Source of the DNA: Bauldia sp963759235
GTDB lineage: Bacteria; Pseudomonadota; Alphaproteobacteria; Rhizobiales; Kaistiaceae
Direction: 5' to 3'
Assembly: GCA_963759235.1 (NCBI GenBank)
Contig: CAVWYO010000011.1
Coordinates: forward strand, 12,073-76,072
DNA length: 64,000 nt
This document shows, in pieces, positions 26,926-37,766 of this stretch. Made by a program: the position numbers and the translations under genes. Numbering within the stretch: position 1 is the first letter of the stretch; the number at the start of each line of letters is the position of its first letter. The notes beneath the pieces were generated by a model. The model had not been told where the DNA came from and did not search any database. It saw nothing but the letters and a program-made list of their open reading frames with translations.

Positions 26926-27684
26926 ATGGCGGGCTTTCAGGCGGCAAGAGGTGCGGCTGGCCTCGGGGCGGCGGTTGCCGTTCTGGTGATGGCGACGGCC
27001 GCGAGTGCCCAGAATTTCGGCGACATGTTCGACATTGCTTTCGGTGCCGCCGTCACCAATGACTACATCTCTCGCGGCATCAGCCAGACCAACGGCGACG
27101 CGGCCATACAGGGCTATGTCGAATTCGATTACGGCAAGGCCTATGTCGGCGCCTGGGCGTCAAATGTGAACTTCGGCACGCCCGACACCGAAATCGATGC
27201 GTCGGTGGGATTCCGGCCGGAGACCGACAACGCTGCCTTCGACCTCGGCTACGTCCAATATATCTACGCTTCGAACACCTCGCCCAGCTACGGCGAGCTC
27301 TACGCGCTGGCGGAATATTATGCGACGGATTCGTTGACCCTCGGCGGCAACGTCTATTTTGCTCCCGACTATTCGCAGGGCGGCGCGTCGGCGACCTATG
27401 TCGAAGCCAACGTCGACTACACCTTGTTCGGCAATGTCGGCGCCTCGGGCGGGGTCGGCTACCAGGCCTTTGCCTCCAAGCTCGGCCTGCCGGACTACAC
27501 AACCTGGAACGCGGGCGTCTATTGGAGCTGGAACGACACGGTTACCGTCGACCTCCGCTACACCGACAGCAACCTCTCCAAGGGTCAGTGCTTCAACCTG
27601 ATGTCGCGCGGCGCCTGCGGCCCGCGCTTCATGGCGACCTTGTCTTTCGACACCTCGGTGTCTTCGCTGACCGGCGCCAACTGA
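26926..27684 (+). CDS. TorF-family putative porin
   Basis: The 252-residue product has a signal peptide (VAVLVMATAASAQ) and then alternating aromatic strands of an outer-membrane barrel, with the family start FGAAVTNDYISRGISQTNGD. Terminal strand FMATLSFDTSV fits a barrel end. The family is annotated as a putative gliding or outer-membrane protein, TIGR02001-like. ATG 26926 is used because it starts the signal peptide. Its substrate is unknown. Confidence 0.75.
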   Translation: MAGFQAARGAAGLGAAVAVLVMATAASAQNFGDMFDIAFGAAVTNDYISRGISQTNGDAAIQGYVEFDYGKAYVGAWASNVNFGTPDTEIDASVGFRPETDNAAFDLGYVQYIYASNTSPSYGELYALAEYYATDSLTLGGNVYFAPDYSQGGASATYVEANVDYTLFGNVGASGGVGYQAFASKLGLPDYTTWNAGVYWSWNDTVTVDLRYTDSNLSKGQCFNLMSRGACGPRFMATLSFDTSVSSLTGAN

Positions 27685-27716
27685 CCGTCTCAAGCTGCTG
27701 ATGTGCGGCGGGTCGC

Positions 27717-28076
27717 CTATCCGGCGGTACAGTTGGTTTGCATCGCCGACTTGATGTCGTTTTGCAGCACTTTGATGCGCGCATGATAGGCTTGGGTGAG
27801 GCAGACGACGTTGGCGCCACACGTCGCCCGGCTCTGCAGGAAGGCACGGGCCTCGTCCTGGCGCGCGCCGCTCATTCCCATCAGAAAGGGAACCTGGCTG
27901 TAAGCGAACCACAGCCCACCCATCTCCGAATCGAGCGCCGAAAGCGCGGGATTGGCACATATCGCTATTTCATCCGGCTTTTGCGCCTTGTTGCAATCGA
28001 AACTCGCCGCAGCGGCGGGCGAGGCGAGGGCAGCGGAGATGAGGCAGGTGATCACCAAGGCAGGCATGCGACGCAT
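27717..28076 (-). CDS. LprI/DUF1311-like secreted protein
   Basis: The 119-residue protein has a signal peptide ending LASPAAAASFDC, then FDCNKAQKPDEIAICANPALSALD and a later RATCGANVVCLTQAYHARIKVL, the cysteine pattern of DUF1311/LprI lysozyme-inhibitor-like proteins. Five cysteines could make disulfides in the periplasm. Lysozyme inhibition is known only for a few members; here it is a guess. It is convergent with the porin gene. Confidence 0.75.
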   Translation of the reverse strand: MRRMPALVITCLISAALASPAAAASFDCNKAQKPDEIAICANPALSALDSEMGGLWFAYSQVPFLMGMSGARQDEARAFLQSRATCGANVVCLTQAYHARIKVLQNDIKSAMQTNCTAG

Positions 28077-28122
28077 CGTTCGGTCTCCTCTTCGCTGGCG
28101 TCCTGGTGCTGAGAGTCCCTTT

Positions 28123-29454
<1,332 letters not shown>

Positions 29455-29473
29455 CGTGGCCAAGCCATCGGAT

Positions 29474-30205
29474 TCAGTAGTCCTGGAAATGCGTGGCGAC
29501 TGCGAGGAAGCGCCGGTCGGGCCCCTCGAAGCCTTGCCTGATGAGATGGATGAGCACAACCACGACTGGATCGTCGCCCGCCGGGAAATAGGTGATCACA
29601 TCGGCGATCGCATAGTCCTGCGGGCAACTGCGCGAAGCCGGGATGGTCTTGTCTTCGTTGAGTGCGCGCGCTTCGCCGGCCGGATTGACGAGGACCAGAC
29701 GGAATCCGTTGACCGGCCCGAGATTTTCGCAAGGGGCGCGTTCGGGGAACGGCAGGGGCGTCAGCGTCAGCGTCCAGGCATGGTCGGACCAGTTGGCGTA
29801 GAGGTCGGTGAGGAAGCGCACCTTGTAAGGGTCGGCGGACAGTTCGCTCGACGGGTTGCTGACGACGGTGCGGCCCGACGCGGCGATGCCGTATTTGGCG
29901 ATGAGAGGCGCCGCAGCTTTCCGCGCCTCGGCGCGGACCGTCTCAAGCGCAACGTCCTCGTCTTCGCGGAGCAGGCGGATGGGCGCGCCCGCCACCCAAG
30001 CATCTTCGGCGGTGTCGATCAGATAGATGTTCGAATAGGGAAAGCCCGAGCCGTCCTGGACTCCGAACTCCTCGAAGGCGAAATAGGCTCCGTCCGGCGA
30101 AAATCCGATGAGCGCCCGATCGGCGAAGTCGCCGGCGTGTGCGGCGGTCGCGGTGGCGGCCACAAGGACCGCGAGGCCGAGCGCTCGGACCGTTGCCTCA
30201 GACAT
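29474..30205 (-). CDS. DUF2259 secreted protein
   Basis: This 243-residue protein has a signal peptide (LAVLVAATATAAHAGDFADRA) and the DUF2259 pattern FSPDGAYFAFEEFGVQDGSGF with a later YPYSNIYLID. Members are predicted secreted proteins of alphaproteobacteria with no known function. The gene starts inside the end of rpe by eight bases and lies 19 bases before purB, so rpe, this gene and purB may be one unit. Confidence 0.8.
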   Translation of the reverse strand: MSEATVRALGLAVLVAATATAAHAGDFADRALIGFSPDGAYFAFEEFGVQDGSGFPYSNIYLIDTAEDAWVAGAPIRLLREDEDVALETVRAEARKAAAPLIAKYGIAASGRTVVSNPSSELSADPYKVRFLTDLYANWSDHAWTLTLTPLPFPERAPCENLGPVNGFRLVLVNPAGEARALNEDKTIPASRSCPQDYAIADVITYFPAGDDPVVVVLIHLIRQGFEGPDRRFLAVATHFQDY

Positions 30206-30872
30206 TCATGCCACCACCGCTGGCGGCCGCACGAAGCGCTGCGATGTTCGCCGAATAGTCGCCCCCGTTGAAGATCGCGGACCCGGCGATGAAGACGTCG
30301 GCTCCGGCGCGGGCAAGCGCCGCGGCATCGTCGGCCGAGACGCCGCCGTCCACCTCGATCAGGATGTTGCGGTCGCCGATCACATCGCGCACCATCGCAA
30401 CCTTGTCGACCGAGCCGGGAATGAAGGCCTGGCCGCCGAAGCCGGGATTGACGCTCATCACCAGGACCTGGTCGATCAGGTCGAGTACATGGGTGAGCAT
30501 GTCGACCGGGGTCGCCGGGTTGAGGGCCACGCCGGCGCGCTTGCCGAGGCCGTGGATCGTCTGCAGCGAGCGATGCAGATGCGGGCCCGCTTCGGCGTGG
30601 ACGATCATGCGGTCGGCGCCTGCCTCGGCGAAGGCGGCGAGATACGGGTCGGCCGGCGCGATCATCAAATGCACGTCGAACGGCTTCTCTGTGTACGGCC
30701 GGATGGCGGCGACCACCGCCGGCCCCATGGTGAGGTTGGGGACGAAGTGCCCGTCCATGATGTCGACGTGGATCCAATCCGCCCCGGCGGCGTCGACGGC
30801 GCGCACCTCTTCGCCGAGCCTCGCGAAATCGGCGGCAAGAATTGAGGGAGCGATCAGGGGTCGACCAGCCAT
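30198..30872 (-). CDS. rpe: Ribulose-phosphate 3-epimerase
   Basis: Rpe interconverts ribulose and xylulose 5-phosphate in the pentose-phosphate and Calvin pathways. The 224-residue TIM barrel has the motif chain SILAADFARLGEEV, WIHVDIMDGHFVPNLTMG, MIVHAEAG, MSVNPGFGGQAFIP and EVDGGVSADDA. It is the upstream gene of the DUF2259-purB stretch. Confidence 0.96.
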   Translation of the reverse strand: MAGRPLIAPSILAADFARLGEEVRAVDAAGADWIHVDIMDGHFVPNLTMGPAVVAAIRPYTEKPFDVHLMIAPADPYLAAFAEAGADRMIVHAEAGPHLHRSLQTIHGLGKRAGVALNPATPVDMLTHVLDLIDQVLVMSVNPGFGGQAFIPGSVDKVAMVRDVIGDRNILIEVDGGVSADDAAALARAGADVFIAGSAIFNGGDYSANIAALRAAASGGGMNV

Positions 30873-30961
30873 GGCGGGCGGGGCGTAACACGCAGCCCGC
30901 CAGCGTGCAATTGCCGGTCATCGACGGCGGCGGCCCGCGAACGAAAAATCGCGACGCTGCG

Positions 30962-32239
30962 TCAACGAGCGTAGAGCAGGCTCGGTAGACCGTTGGAGAG
31001 AACCGGAAAGAAAATCAAAAGGATCACCACGGCGAATTCGGCCATCAAGAACGGAAAGACCGACTTGAACATCGTCCACACCGGGATCTTGCCGATCCGG
31101 CAGGCGACAAAGAGCACGACGCCGACCGGCGGCGTAATCAGGCTCAGCGTGCCGGTGAGCAGCACGATCATGGAAAACTGGGCCTCGTCGATATTCATCG
31201 CCCGGGCGATCGGCATGAGGATCGGCACGAAGAGAAGCACCTGAACGCCGGGGTCGATGACCGCGCCGAGGACAAGCAGCGCCAGCGCCACCATGAACAT
31301 GAATAGGATGGGCTGGCCGTCGAATACTTCGACCATGCGTCCGGCCACGTGACCGATGCCGCCGAGCGTCAGCACGTAGGAGGCGATCGAAACGCAGGAG
31401 ATCACGAGGAACAGGGTCGCCGTCGTCCGCCCGGTGACGACAAAGGATTGCCATAGCCCCTTGGTCGACAGGTGCCGGAAGACGAGGAAGCCGAGAATGA
31501 TCGCATAGACGACGGCGACGCCGCCGGCCTCGGTCGCCGTGAAGGCGCCCGAAAGCGTGCCAACCACGATGAAGGCGGGCAGGCTTGCCACCAGCAGCCC
31601 GTCGCGGGCGAGGGGCAGAAACTCCCGCCGCGGCACGCGGAAGTCGGTCTTGGGCAGATTGCCGGCCAAGCCGTAGAGGAACACGACCGCGGCGCAGGCA
31701 AGCCCCATGAGCAGGCCGGGGACGATGCCGGCGATGAAAAGCTTGATCACGGACACCTGGGCGATCGCCGCATAGATGACCATGATCACCGACGGCGGGA
31801 TGATCGGGCCGATCATCGAGGAGGCGACCGTGACCGCCGCGGCGAAGTTCTTGGTGTAGCCTTCCTTGGGCATGCCGTGGATGAAGATCTGCCCGAGCGC
31901 CGCGGTATCGGCGATCGCCGTGCCGGAAATGCCGGCGAAGAATACCGATGCAACGATATTGGCGTAGGCGGTGCCGCCGCGAAAGCGGCCGACCAGAGCC
32001 ATCGAGAGGCGGATCAGCCGGTCGGTCAGGCCGCCGCGATTCATGATCTCGCCGGCGAGGATGTAGAACGGCGCGGCGAGCAGCACGAAACTGTCCACCG
32101 ACGTGAACATGCGCTGCGGCACCGTCACCAGGTCCAGGTCGCTGGTGATCATGCCGACGATGCCGGCGAGCCCGAGCGCGAAGGCGATCGGAACGCCGAC
32201 GACAAGCAGGACCGCGAAGGCTACCCCGAGCCAGATCAT
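30962..32239 (-). CDS. TRAP transporter large permease, DctM-like
   Basis: The 425-residue inner-membrane protein has about twelve hydrophobic segments and family motifs such as FAGISGTAIADTAALG, PSVIMVIYAA, and GVVLFVACRIGKIP. It is the sodium-coupled channel subunit of a TRAP (tripartite) uptake system for a small organic acid. It overlaps the small permease gene by four bases. Confidence 0.93.
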   Translation of the reverse strand: MIWLGVAFAVLLVVGVPIAFALGLAGIVGMITSDLDLVTVPQRMFTSVDSFVLLAAPFYILAGEIMNRGGLTDRLIRLSMALVGRFRGGTAYANIVASVFFAGISGTAIADTAALGQIFIHGMPKEGYTKNFAAAVTVASSMIGPIIPPSVIMVIYAAIAQVSVIKLFIAGIVPGLLMGLACAAVVFLYGLAGNLPKTDFRVPRREFLPLARDGLLVASLPAFIVVGTLSGAFTATEAGGVAVVYAIILGFLVFRHLSTKGLWQSFVVTGRTTATLFLVISCVSIASYVLTLGGIGHVAGRMVEVFDGQPILFMFMVALALLVLGAVIDPGVQVLLFVPILMPIARAMNIDEAQFSMIVLLTGTLSLITPPVGVVLFVACRIGKIPVWTMFKSVFPFLMAEFAVVILLIFFPVLSNGLPSLLYAR

Positions 32240-32775
32240 GTGTCGGACGGATCAATGTCGGCGGCGACCGATTCCGCGGCGAAAGATGCGGCGGCGAAGC
32301 CCGGCGGCATGAGCAGGAGCGCGACGGTCTTGAGGAGCATCAGCGTGAAGCCGACCGTCACCGCGACATAGGGCCAGAACATGGGGAGGTTCATGGTCGG
32401 GGAGACCTGGTTCCAGTTGCGCCAGGCAACGGGCCAGCCCTTCCAGATCACGATGAAGCAGAACGTCCCTATGCAGAGGAGCACAACCACGTGCATCGTC
32501 CAGCGGAGCCAGGCGAGCCGGGCGTTCTCGAACACGTTGAGCACCATGTGCTCGCCGCGATAGAGCGCTGCGCTGGCGGCGAGAAACGTCGCCCAGACGA
32601 CGGCGTAGCGCATGGCTTCTTCGGTCCAGCCGATCGGATCGCGCAGGCCGTAACGGTAGAAGACGCCGAGGAAGTTGACGATCACGATGAAGGCCAGCAG
32701 CAGGGCCGCCATGGTCTCCGTCGTTTTCGTCAGGCCGACACAAAAGCCGTGAAGGCCGTGCCGCAATCGGTGCAT
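32236..32775 (-). CDS. TRAP transporter small permease, DctQ-like
   Basis: The 179-residue protein has four hydrophobic helices and the family pieces LGVFYRYGLRDPIGWTEEAMRYAVVWATFLAASAAL (conserved bend with WTEE), then GEHMVLNVF. It joins the DctM permease to form the membrane unit. Gene order dctP, dctQ, dctM is the normal one. Confidence 0.92.
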   Translation of the reverse strand: MHRLRHGLHGFCVGLTKTTETMAALLLAFIVIVNFLGVFYRYGLRDPIGWTEEAMRYAVVWATFLAASAALYRGEHMVLNVFENARLAWLRWTMHVVVLLCIGTFCFIVIWKGWPVAWRNWNQVSPTMNLPMFWPYVAVTVGFTLMLLKTVALLLMPPGFAAASFAAESVAADIDPSDT

Positions 32776-32855
32776 GGCGCACTCTGCAAGATGTTCGGGA
32801 AACAGGCGACGGGGGCGGATGCGGTCCGCGCCCCGCCCTCGCAGATCTTCGTCGA

Positions 32856-33893
32856 TCAGTTGCCGGCGGCGTACATCTGCTTGCGGGTCTCCTCGACCGC
32901 CGCGATGAAGGCGTCGACGGTGTCCTGGCCAACCCGGTCGGCGATGAACTTGACGACGGGCGGCTGCATGGCCGCCTTGAACTCTGCCTTCTCCGCCGCG
33001 CTGTTGACGTAGATCTCGACACCCTTGTCCTTCAGGAACTGGATGTCCTTGTCATAGTTGGCGATGTAGCCGGAGTTGGACACGGTCGACCAGACGAACA
33101 CGCCATCCTTGAAGATCTGACGCTGCGGCTCGGTGAGGCCGTTCCAGAACGCCGAACTGGTAACGACGAGCCCCGGGCTGTAAACGTGCTCGTTGATCGA
33201 CATGTACTTCTGGACTTCCCAGACGCCGAACATACGGACGGTTGCGACCGCGTTCTCCTGACCGTCGACGACACCCTGACGGAGCGCGAGGATCGTCTCG
33301 TTGAACGCGATCGGGGTCGGCGCGGCGCCGACCGAACGCATGAGCTCCATGAACACCGGGCTTTCCATGGTGCGCATCTTGAGTCCGACCATGTCGGCCG
33401 GAGTTTTTACCGGCCTGACGTTGTTGGTGATGTTGCGGAAGCCGCTCTCCGCCGCCATGAGGATCTTCAGCCCGGTCGCCTTCTCCATGCGCTCGGCCAC
33501 GTCCTTGAAGAACGGGCTGGTGTTGAAGAAGGTGAGGGCGTGGTCGCTCGAGGAGAACAGGTACGGGACGGCCACGACCTGAATCTCCGGGAAGAAGTTG
33601 GCCACGGCGCCGTCGGCGACCACGGTCATCTGCAGTGTGTTGTTCTGGACCTGCTCCAGGAGCTCCCGGTCGCCGCCGAGCGCGCCGCCGTAGAACACCT
33701 GGACATCCATCTCGCCGCCGCTGCGGAACGAGACATATTCCGCCATGGCGCGGAAGGCCTGGGTCTGCGGGTTGTCACCCTCCGGCACCGTCGTGCCGAT
33801 CTTGATGGTGACCTGGGCGGCCGCGGAGGCGGCGAAGCCAAAGCCGAGACCGACAACGGCCGCTGCAAACGCAATTCGACGGACGAACGACAT
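32856..33893 (-). CDS. TRAP transporter substrate-binding protein, DctP-like
   Basis: The 345-residue periplasmic protein has a signal peptide (GLGFGFAASAAAQ) and DctP motifs: GGDRELLEQVQNNTLQM, VRPVKTPADMVGLKMRTMESP with the substrate-binding arginine, and FNETILALRQGVVDGQENAV. ATG 33893 follows an AGGGAGG site separated by a run of eight A residues (transcript sense). The ligand is probably a carboxylate, by the conserved arginine; the compound is unknown because no catabolic genes adjoin. Confidence 0.93.
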   Translation of the reverse strand: MSFVRRIAFAAAVVGLGFGFAASAAAQVTIKIGTTVPEGDNPQTQAFRAMAEYVSFRSGGEMDVQVFYGGALGGDRELLEQVQNNTLQMTVVADGAVANFFPEIQVVAVPYLFSSSDHALTFFNTSPFFKDVAERMEKATGLKILMAAESGFRNITNNVRPVKTPADMVGLKMRTMESPVFMELMRSVGAAPTPIAFNETILALRQGVVDGQENAVATVRMFGVWEVQKYMSINEHVYSPGLVVTSSAFWNGLTEPQRQIFKDGVFVWSTVSNSGYIANYDKDIQFLKDKGVEIYVNSAAEKAEFKAAMQPPVVKFIADRVGQDTVDAFIAAVEETRKQMYAAGN

Positions 33894-34296
33894 TTTTTTT
33901 GTTTCCTCCCTGATAAGGTCTTCTCTCTTGCAAACAGAAACCGACCGAGCCGCACGAACTTGCGGTCGCCGCGATCCATTTTGAACATGCCCTGCCACAT
34001 CGGCGACTCGCCGGGCTGCTGCCCGGGTGCATGTTCAGGAAAAAGTGTACCCGCTTTTCCATCCGGGGAATGCGAAAAATCGAAGAACGGACTCTGCACG
34101 TCAGGCGGCCTGGCCGTTCGGGGAATTCGAGCGCGGTTGCGCGTCTTGCCCGGCTCCACGCGTCGACAATAGTGGCCGGCTCTCGACGGCCCGTGCCGCC
34201 CTTTCGTCCGCTCCGGCGGAGAGATAGATTAGGATCGCGGCAGGCGGGCGATGTCCCGAATCGGTGGCACCCCGTCATCGCGAGGAGGAGGGGGAA
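33894..34296. other. 403-base intergenic region between dctP and the MAPEG gene
   Basis: This divergent gap should hold promoters for dctP (leftward) and the MAPEG gene (rightward). At 34029-34088 it contains the second copy of the rhizobial-type repeat. Short frames cross it in both directions but none has a ribosome site or family resemblance. I identify no clear promoter. Confidence 0.5.
34029..34088. repeat. Rhizobial-type dispersed intergenic repeat, copy 2
   Basis: It aligns without gaps to 10933-10992. It then joins directly to AGAACGGACTCTGC, matching the far end of copy 1 (AGAACGGACTTTGC), so about 30 bases including most of the palindromic stem are missing. It is a decayed, internally deleted copy. 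Confidence 0.65.
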
Positions 34297-34695
34297 ATGC
34301 CGAGGGAACTATTCTGGCTGACGCTGACGGTCGTGCTGACCGGTCTCATCTGGATTCCATACATCCTTGATCGTTTCGCCACCCGCGGGATCATGGGGAC
34401 GTTCGCCAATCCGAGCGCGAGTGCGCCGCCCCAGTCGGCGTGGGCGGAGCGCATGAAGGCGGCCCACTACAACGCGGTCGAGAATCTGGTCGTCTTCGCG
34501 GCGCTGGTGCTGATCCTCAACGACCTGACGATTTCCACCGCCGCCACGGTCGGCGCCTGCGCGGTCTATTTCTGGGCCCGGCTGGTCCACGTCGTGGTGT
34601 ACACGTTGGGCATCCCGGTTGTGAGGACGCTGGCCTTCCTGGTCGGCTGGGCCGCCGAGGTCGTTCTGGTGCTGGCGATCTTCGGTTGGATCTGA
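34297..34695 (+). CDS. MAPEG-family membrane protein
   Basis: The 132-residue protein has four hydrophobic helices and MAPEG features: the polar AERMKAAHYNAVENLVVFAAL segment with the conserved Arg and Asn, then WARLVHVVVYTLGIPVVRTL. Members conjugate glutathione or act in lipid metabolism in eukaryotes; bacterial roles are unclear. ATG 34297 follows a GAGGAGG-rich ribosome site. It is 13 bases upstream of the alpha/beta hydrolase gene. Confidence 0.85.
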   Translation: MPRELFWLTLTVVLTGLIWIPYILDRFATRGIMGTFANPSASAPPQSAWAERMKAAHYNAVENLVVFAALVLILNDLTISTAATVGACAVYFWARLVHVVVYTLGIPVVRTLAFLVGWAAEVVLVLAIFGWI

Positions 34696-34708
34696 CCGGC
34701 GGGCGGCG

Positions 34709-35452
34709 ATGGCGGTTTTTGTCCTGGTGCACGGTGCTTTTCACGGCGCCTGGTGCTGGGTGAAGCTCATCCCGGAGCTCGAGGCGCGGGGGCACTCGGC
34801 CATCGCCCTCGACCTCCCCGGCCAGGGCGACGACAGGACGCCGATCGGCGCCGTTACCCTCGACGCGAACGCCGCGGCGATCGCCGTGGTCGTCGAACGT
34901 CAGGCCGAGCCGGTCGTTCTCGTCGGCCACAGCCTTGCCGGTGTCTCCGTAGCCGCCGCGGCGGAGCGGGTCCCCGACCGCATCGCGCTTCTTGTCTTCC
35001 TGGCGGCCTTCCTGCCGCGCGACGGCGACAGCGTCGCCTCGCTGAGCGCCTTGCCTTCGTCCCGCAAGGAGGCTGGACCCCCGGCCTTCGCCAAGACCGG
35101 GGACGGTCTGGGCTTCGTCGCCCTCGCCGAATTCGTGCCGGAACGTTTCTACAGCGGCTGCTCGGAGGCCGACATCGCCTACGCGCTTCCGCGCTTCCGG
35201 CCACAGGCCTACGCCGTCCAGCGGCAGGCTGTCCGTCTCACCCCGGAGCGGTACGGCCGGGTGCCACGGGTCTATGCCGAGTGCCTCGACGACAACGCAA
35301 TCTCCCTCGGCCTGCAGCGCGATATGGTGGCCAGGTCGCCTTGCCTTGCTGTGATGTCGCTGCCGACCGGGCATTCGCCGTTCTTTTCGGCGCCAGGCCC
35401 GTTGGCGGATACGCTGGTCAAGCTCGCCGAGGAGCACGCGGTTCCGGCCTAG
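34709..35452 (+). CDS. Alpha/beta hydrolase
   Basis: The 247-residue enzyme has HGAFHGAWCW (oxyanion region), nucleophile elbow VGHSLAG, and a C-terminal catalytic histidine in TGHSPFF, with an aspartate in ECLDDNAI. It resembles the EstX/pyrethroid-hydrolase type of esterase. The stop codon overlaps the convergent peptidase stop by four bases. The substrate is not known. Confidence 0.85.
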   Translation: MAVFVLVHGAFHGAWCWVKLIPELEARGHSAIALDLPGQGDDRTPIGAVTLDANAAAIAVVVERQAEPVVLVGHSLAGVSVAAAAERVPDRIALLVFLAAFLPRDGDSVASLSALPSSRKEAGPPAFAKTGDGLGFVALAEFVPERFYSGCSEADIAYALPRFRPQAYAVQRQAVRLTPERYGRVPRVYAECLDDNAISLGLQRDMVARSPCLAVMSLPTGHSPFFSAPGPLADTLVKLAEEHAVPA

Positions 35453-36447
35453 CCGAACCGCTCCCGCCAGGTCGGAAGGCGGTCCCCCGGTGCCGGGGTC
35501 GCTTCGTAGACACCACGGGCAATGGCGCGGGCCATGCACGAAGCGGCGGCCGCGCCGATTTCGATCAGGTCGTAGGCAGGGTCCTTCACCGGCACGCGGC
35601 CGGTCGAAAGGGCGAACACCAGGTCGCCGTCGAAGGGGGTGTGGGAAGGCCAAAGGGCCCGGGCAAAGCCGTCATGAGTGACGATCGCCAGCCGCTTTGC
35701 CTGCGCTTTGGTTAGGGTCGCGTCGGTGGCGATCACGGCGATGGTTGTGTTCGCTCCGGCCGTCTGCAGCTTGTGGCGGATTTGCACCGCATCGGCGGGG
35801 AAAGGGGAGGGCCAACCAAGCCCACCGAACTCGGCGCCGATCTCGAATGGCGCAGCCCAGAAATGCGGCGTGTCGCCGATCGTCGCCTGACCGAGGGCGT
35901 TGACGGCGACAAGGGCAGCGACGGTGGCGCCGTTGACCACGCGGGCCGAAGCCGATCCGAGGCCTCCTTTGAGATTGGCGGTCGTCGCTCCGACTCCGGC
36001 GCCGGCGGTGCCGAGCGCGAAATTCATTGCAGCGGCATGCAGCGCCTCGCGGCCGAGGCGCCCATAGGGCGGGTCTTCGCCCCATTCCTTGTCGCCGCCG
36101 TTGAGGAGATCGAAGAGGATGGCGGCGGGCACGAGCGGCACCCGCGCCGTGCCGACCTGCATCCCACGCCCGGCCGCCGCCAGGGCGGTCATCACGCCGC
36201 TCGCCGCGTCGAGACCGAAGGCCGAGCCGCCGGCAAGCACCACCGCGTCGATCCGATCGACCGTCTCCTCGGGCGAAAGCAGGTCGGTCTCGCGGGTACC
36301 CGGTGCGCCGCCCATGACGTGGACGGAAGCGACGGCCGGGTCCTCGCAGAGCACGACCGTCACGCCGGATTTCACGTCGCGGTCATCGGCGTTGCCGACC
36401 TTGATGCCGGCAACGTCGGTGAGAAGGTTGTTCAACCGCTGATTCAT
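35449..36447 (-). CDS. P1-family peptidase (DmpA/BapA-type)
   Basis: This 332-residue self-processing Ntn-hydrolase is of the aminopeptidase/esterase type. The N-terminal TDVAGIKVGNADDRDVKSGVTVVL, GGSAFGLDAASGVM, and the autocleavage region GATVAALVAVNALG-NTTIAVIATDATLTKAQAKRLA with the nucleophile Thr after the cleaved bond are in family order. It removes N-terminal amino acids or beta-peptides; exact specificity is unknown. A strong hairpin lies just upstream. Confidence 0.9.
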   Translation of the reverse strand: MNQRLNNLLTDVAGIKVGNADDRDVKSGVTVVLCEDPAVASVHVMGGAPGTRETDLLSPEETVDRIDAVVLAGGSAFGLDAASGVMTALAAAGRGMQVGTARVPLVPAAILFDLLNGGDKEWGEDPPYGRLGREALHAAAMNFALGTAGAGVGATTANLKGGLGSASARVVNGATVAALVAVNALGQATIGDTPHFWAAPFEIGAEFGGLGWPSPFPADAVQIRHKLQTAGANTTIAVIATDATLTKAQAKRLAIVTHDGFARALWPSHTPFDGDLVFALSTGRVPVKDPAYDLIEIGAAAASCMARAIARGVYEATPAPGDRLPTWRERFG

Positions 36448-36480
36448 CGGGCAACGCTAACCCTACTCCGAGACAAAGAA

Positions 36481-36506
36481 AAACCCCGGCGTCGCCGCCG
36501 GGGTTT
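36481..36506. terminator. Hairpin terminator after the branched-chain amino-acid binding protein
   Basis: A perfect 11-bp stem, AAACCCCGGCG at 36481-36491 and CGCCGGGGTTT at 36496-36506, with a TCGC loop. It sits 28 bases downstream of the binding-protein stop, and the leftward transcript continues TTCTTTGTC, a weak U-rich tract. It isolates that gene from the P1-peptidase gene. Confidence 0.8.
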
Positions 36507-36533
36507 CCCGAATGTTGCGTGCAGGCGGTAAGC

Positions 36534-37649
36534 CTACATAGCTGGCTTCTTGTAGTAATCGTACTTGCCGTCCTTCCACTCATACAAAACGTAGCCGGGG
36601 ATGTTCACGTCGCCCTTGCCGTTGAAGCTGAACTCGCCGAGCACCGTGTCGAACGTGCCGTTTTGCAGTTGGGCGACGACCGGTTGGAAATCGGTCGACC
36701 CGGACCGCTCCACAGCCTGCGCCCATGCCTGGATGGCGGCATAGGTGTAGAGGGAATAACCCTCGGTGGTCCGGTTGGCGGCCTCGAGACGCTCGACGAC
36801 CGGCGCAGCAGCCGGGTTCTTGCGCGGATCCGGCGAGAAGGTCATCAGGGTGCCGGCGCCGGCGTCGCCGGTGATCGCCCAGTACTCGTCGGTGACCAGC
36901 GCGTCGCCGGAGACGAGGAGGGTGCTCATGCCCTGGTCGACCATCTGGCGTTTGATCAGCCCGGCCTCGGTGTGATAGCCGCCGACGTAGAGGACCTCGA
37001 TGTTGGCGGCCTTCAGCTTGGAAACAAGCGCGTTATAGTCCTTCTCGCCGGCGGTGTAGGACTCGACCATCGTCGGCTTCTTGCCAGCGGCTTCCATGAA
37101 CTTCTGAGTCTCGTCAGCGAGACCTTTGCCGTAGGCGGTCTTGTCGTTGATGATGGCGATGTTCTTGTCCTTGAAGGTCTTGGCAAGGAATTCGCCGGCG
37201 ACTAGCCCTTGCTGGTCGTCACGCCCGCACACGCGGAAGATGCCGGGGCCGGGACGCTCGTCGGTGAACTTCGGATTGGTCGAAGCCGGCGAGATCTGAA
37301 TGATGTCCTCGTCGGCATAGACGGCCGAGGCAGGGATCGACGATCCGGAGCAGAAGTGCCCGGCCATGAACGCAATCCCCTTGCCGGCCATCTGATTGGC
37401 GACCGCCACGGCCTGCTTGGGATCGCAGGCGTCGTCGCCGATCTCGAGCACCAATTGCTGGCCTAGAACGCCGCCGGCCGCGTTGATGTCCTCGACGGCC
37501 TGTTGAGCACCGTCCCGCATCTGGGCGCCGAACGATGCGTATTGTCCGGTCATCGGGCCGGCCGTGGCGATGGTGATGTCGGCTTGCGCCGAGCTTGCCA
37601 TCGCGACGCCAAACGACAAGGCGATACCGGCCTTGATCAATGTTCTCAT
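36534..37649 (-). CDS. Branched-chain amino-acid ABC transporter substrate-binding protein
   Basis: The 371-residue periplasmic protein has a signal peptide (GIALSFGVAMASSAQADITI) and the LivJ/K fold: TAGPMTGQYASFGAQMRDGA, INAAGGVLGQ, MAGHFCSGSSIPASAVY, ISPASTNPKFT. ATG 37649 has GGGGAG seven bases upstream. It is the last liv gene on this strand; the hairpin at 36481-36506 ends it. It may bind leucine, isoleucine or a related compound. Confidence 0.93.
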   Translation of the reverse strand: MRTLIKAGIALSFGVAMASSAQADITIATAGPMTGQYASFGAQMRDGAQQAVEDINAAGGVLGQQLVLEIGDDACDPKQAVAVANQMAGKGIAFMAGHFCSGSSIPASAVYADEDIIQISPASTNPKFTDERPGPGIFRVCGRDDQQGLVAGEFLAKTFKDKNIAIINDKTAYGKGLADETQKFMEAAGKKPTMVESYTAGEKDYNALVSKLKAANIEVLYVGGYHTEAGLIKRQMVDQGMSTLLVSGDALVTDEYWAITGDAGAGTLMTFSPDPRKNPAAAPVVERLEAANRTTEGYSLYTYAAIQAWAQAVERSGSTDFQPVVAQLQNGTFDTVLGEFSFNGKGDVNIPGYVLYEWKDGKYDYYKKPAM

Positions 37650-37766
37650 CACGTACTCCCCTGGAGGTTTTGGTGTCTGAACCACCTGTAGAAACGCTGG
37701 GGCGCTGACCGCACCCCCGCTGACTATCAGCCTATCCCGTCATGTTTTGCGGCGCAACGCGAGTGT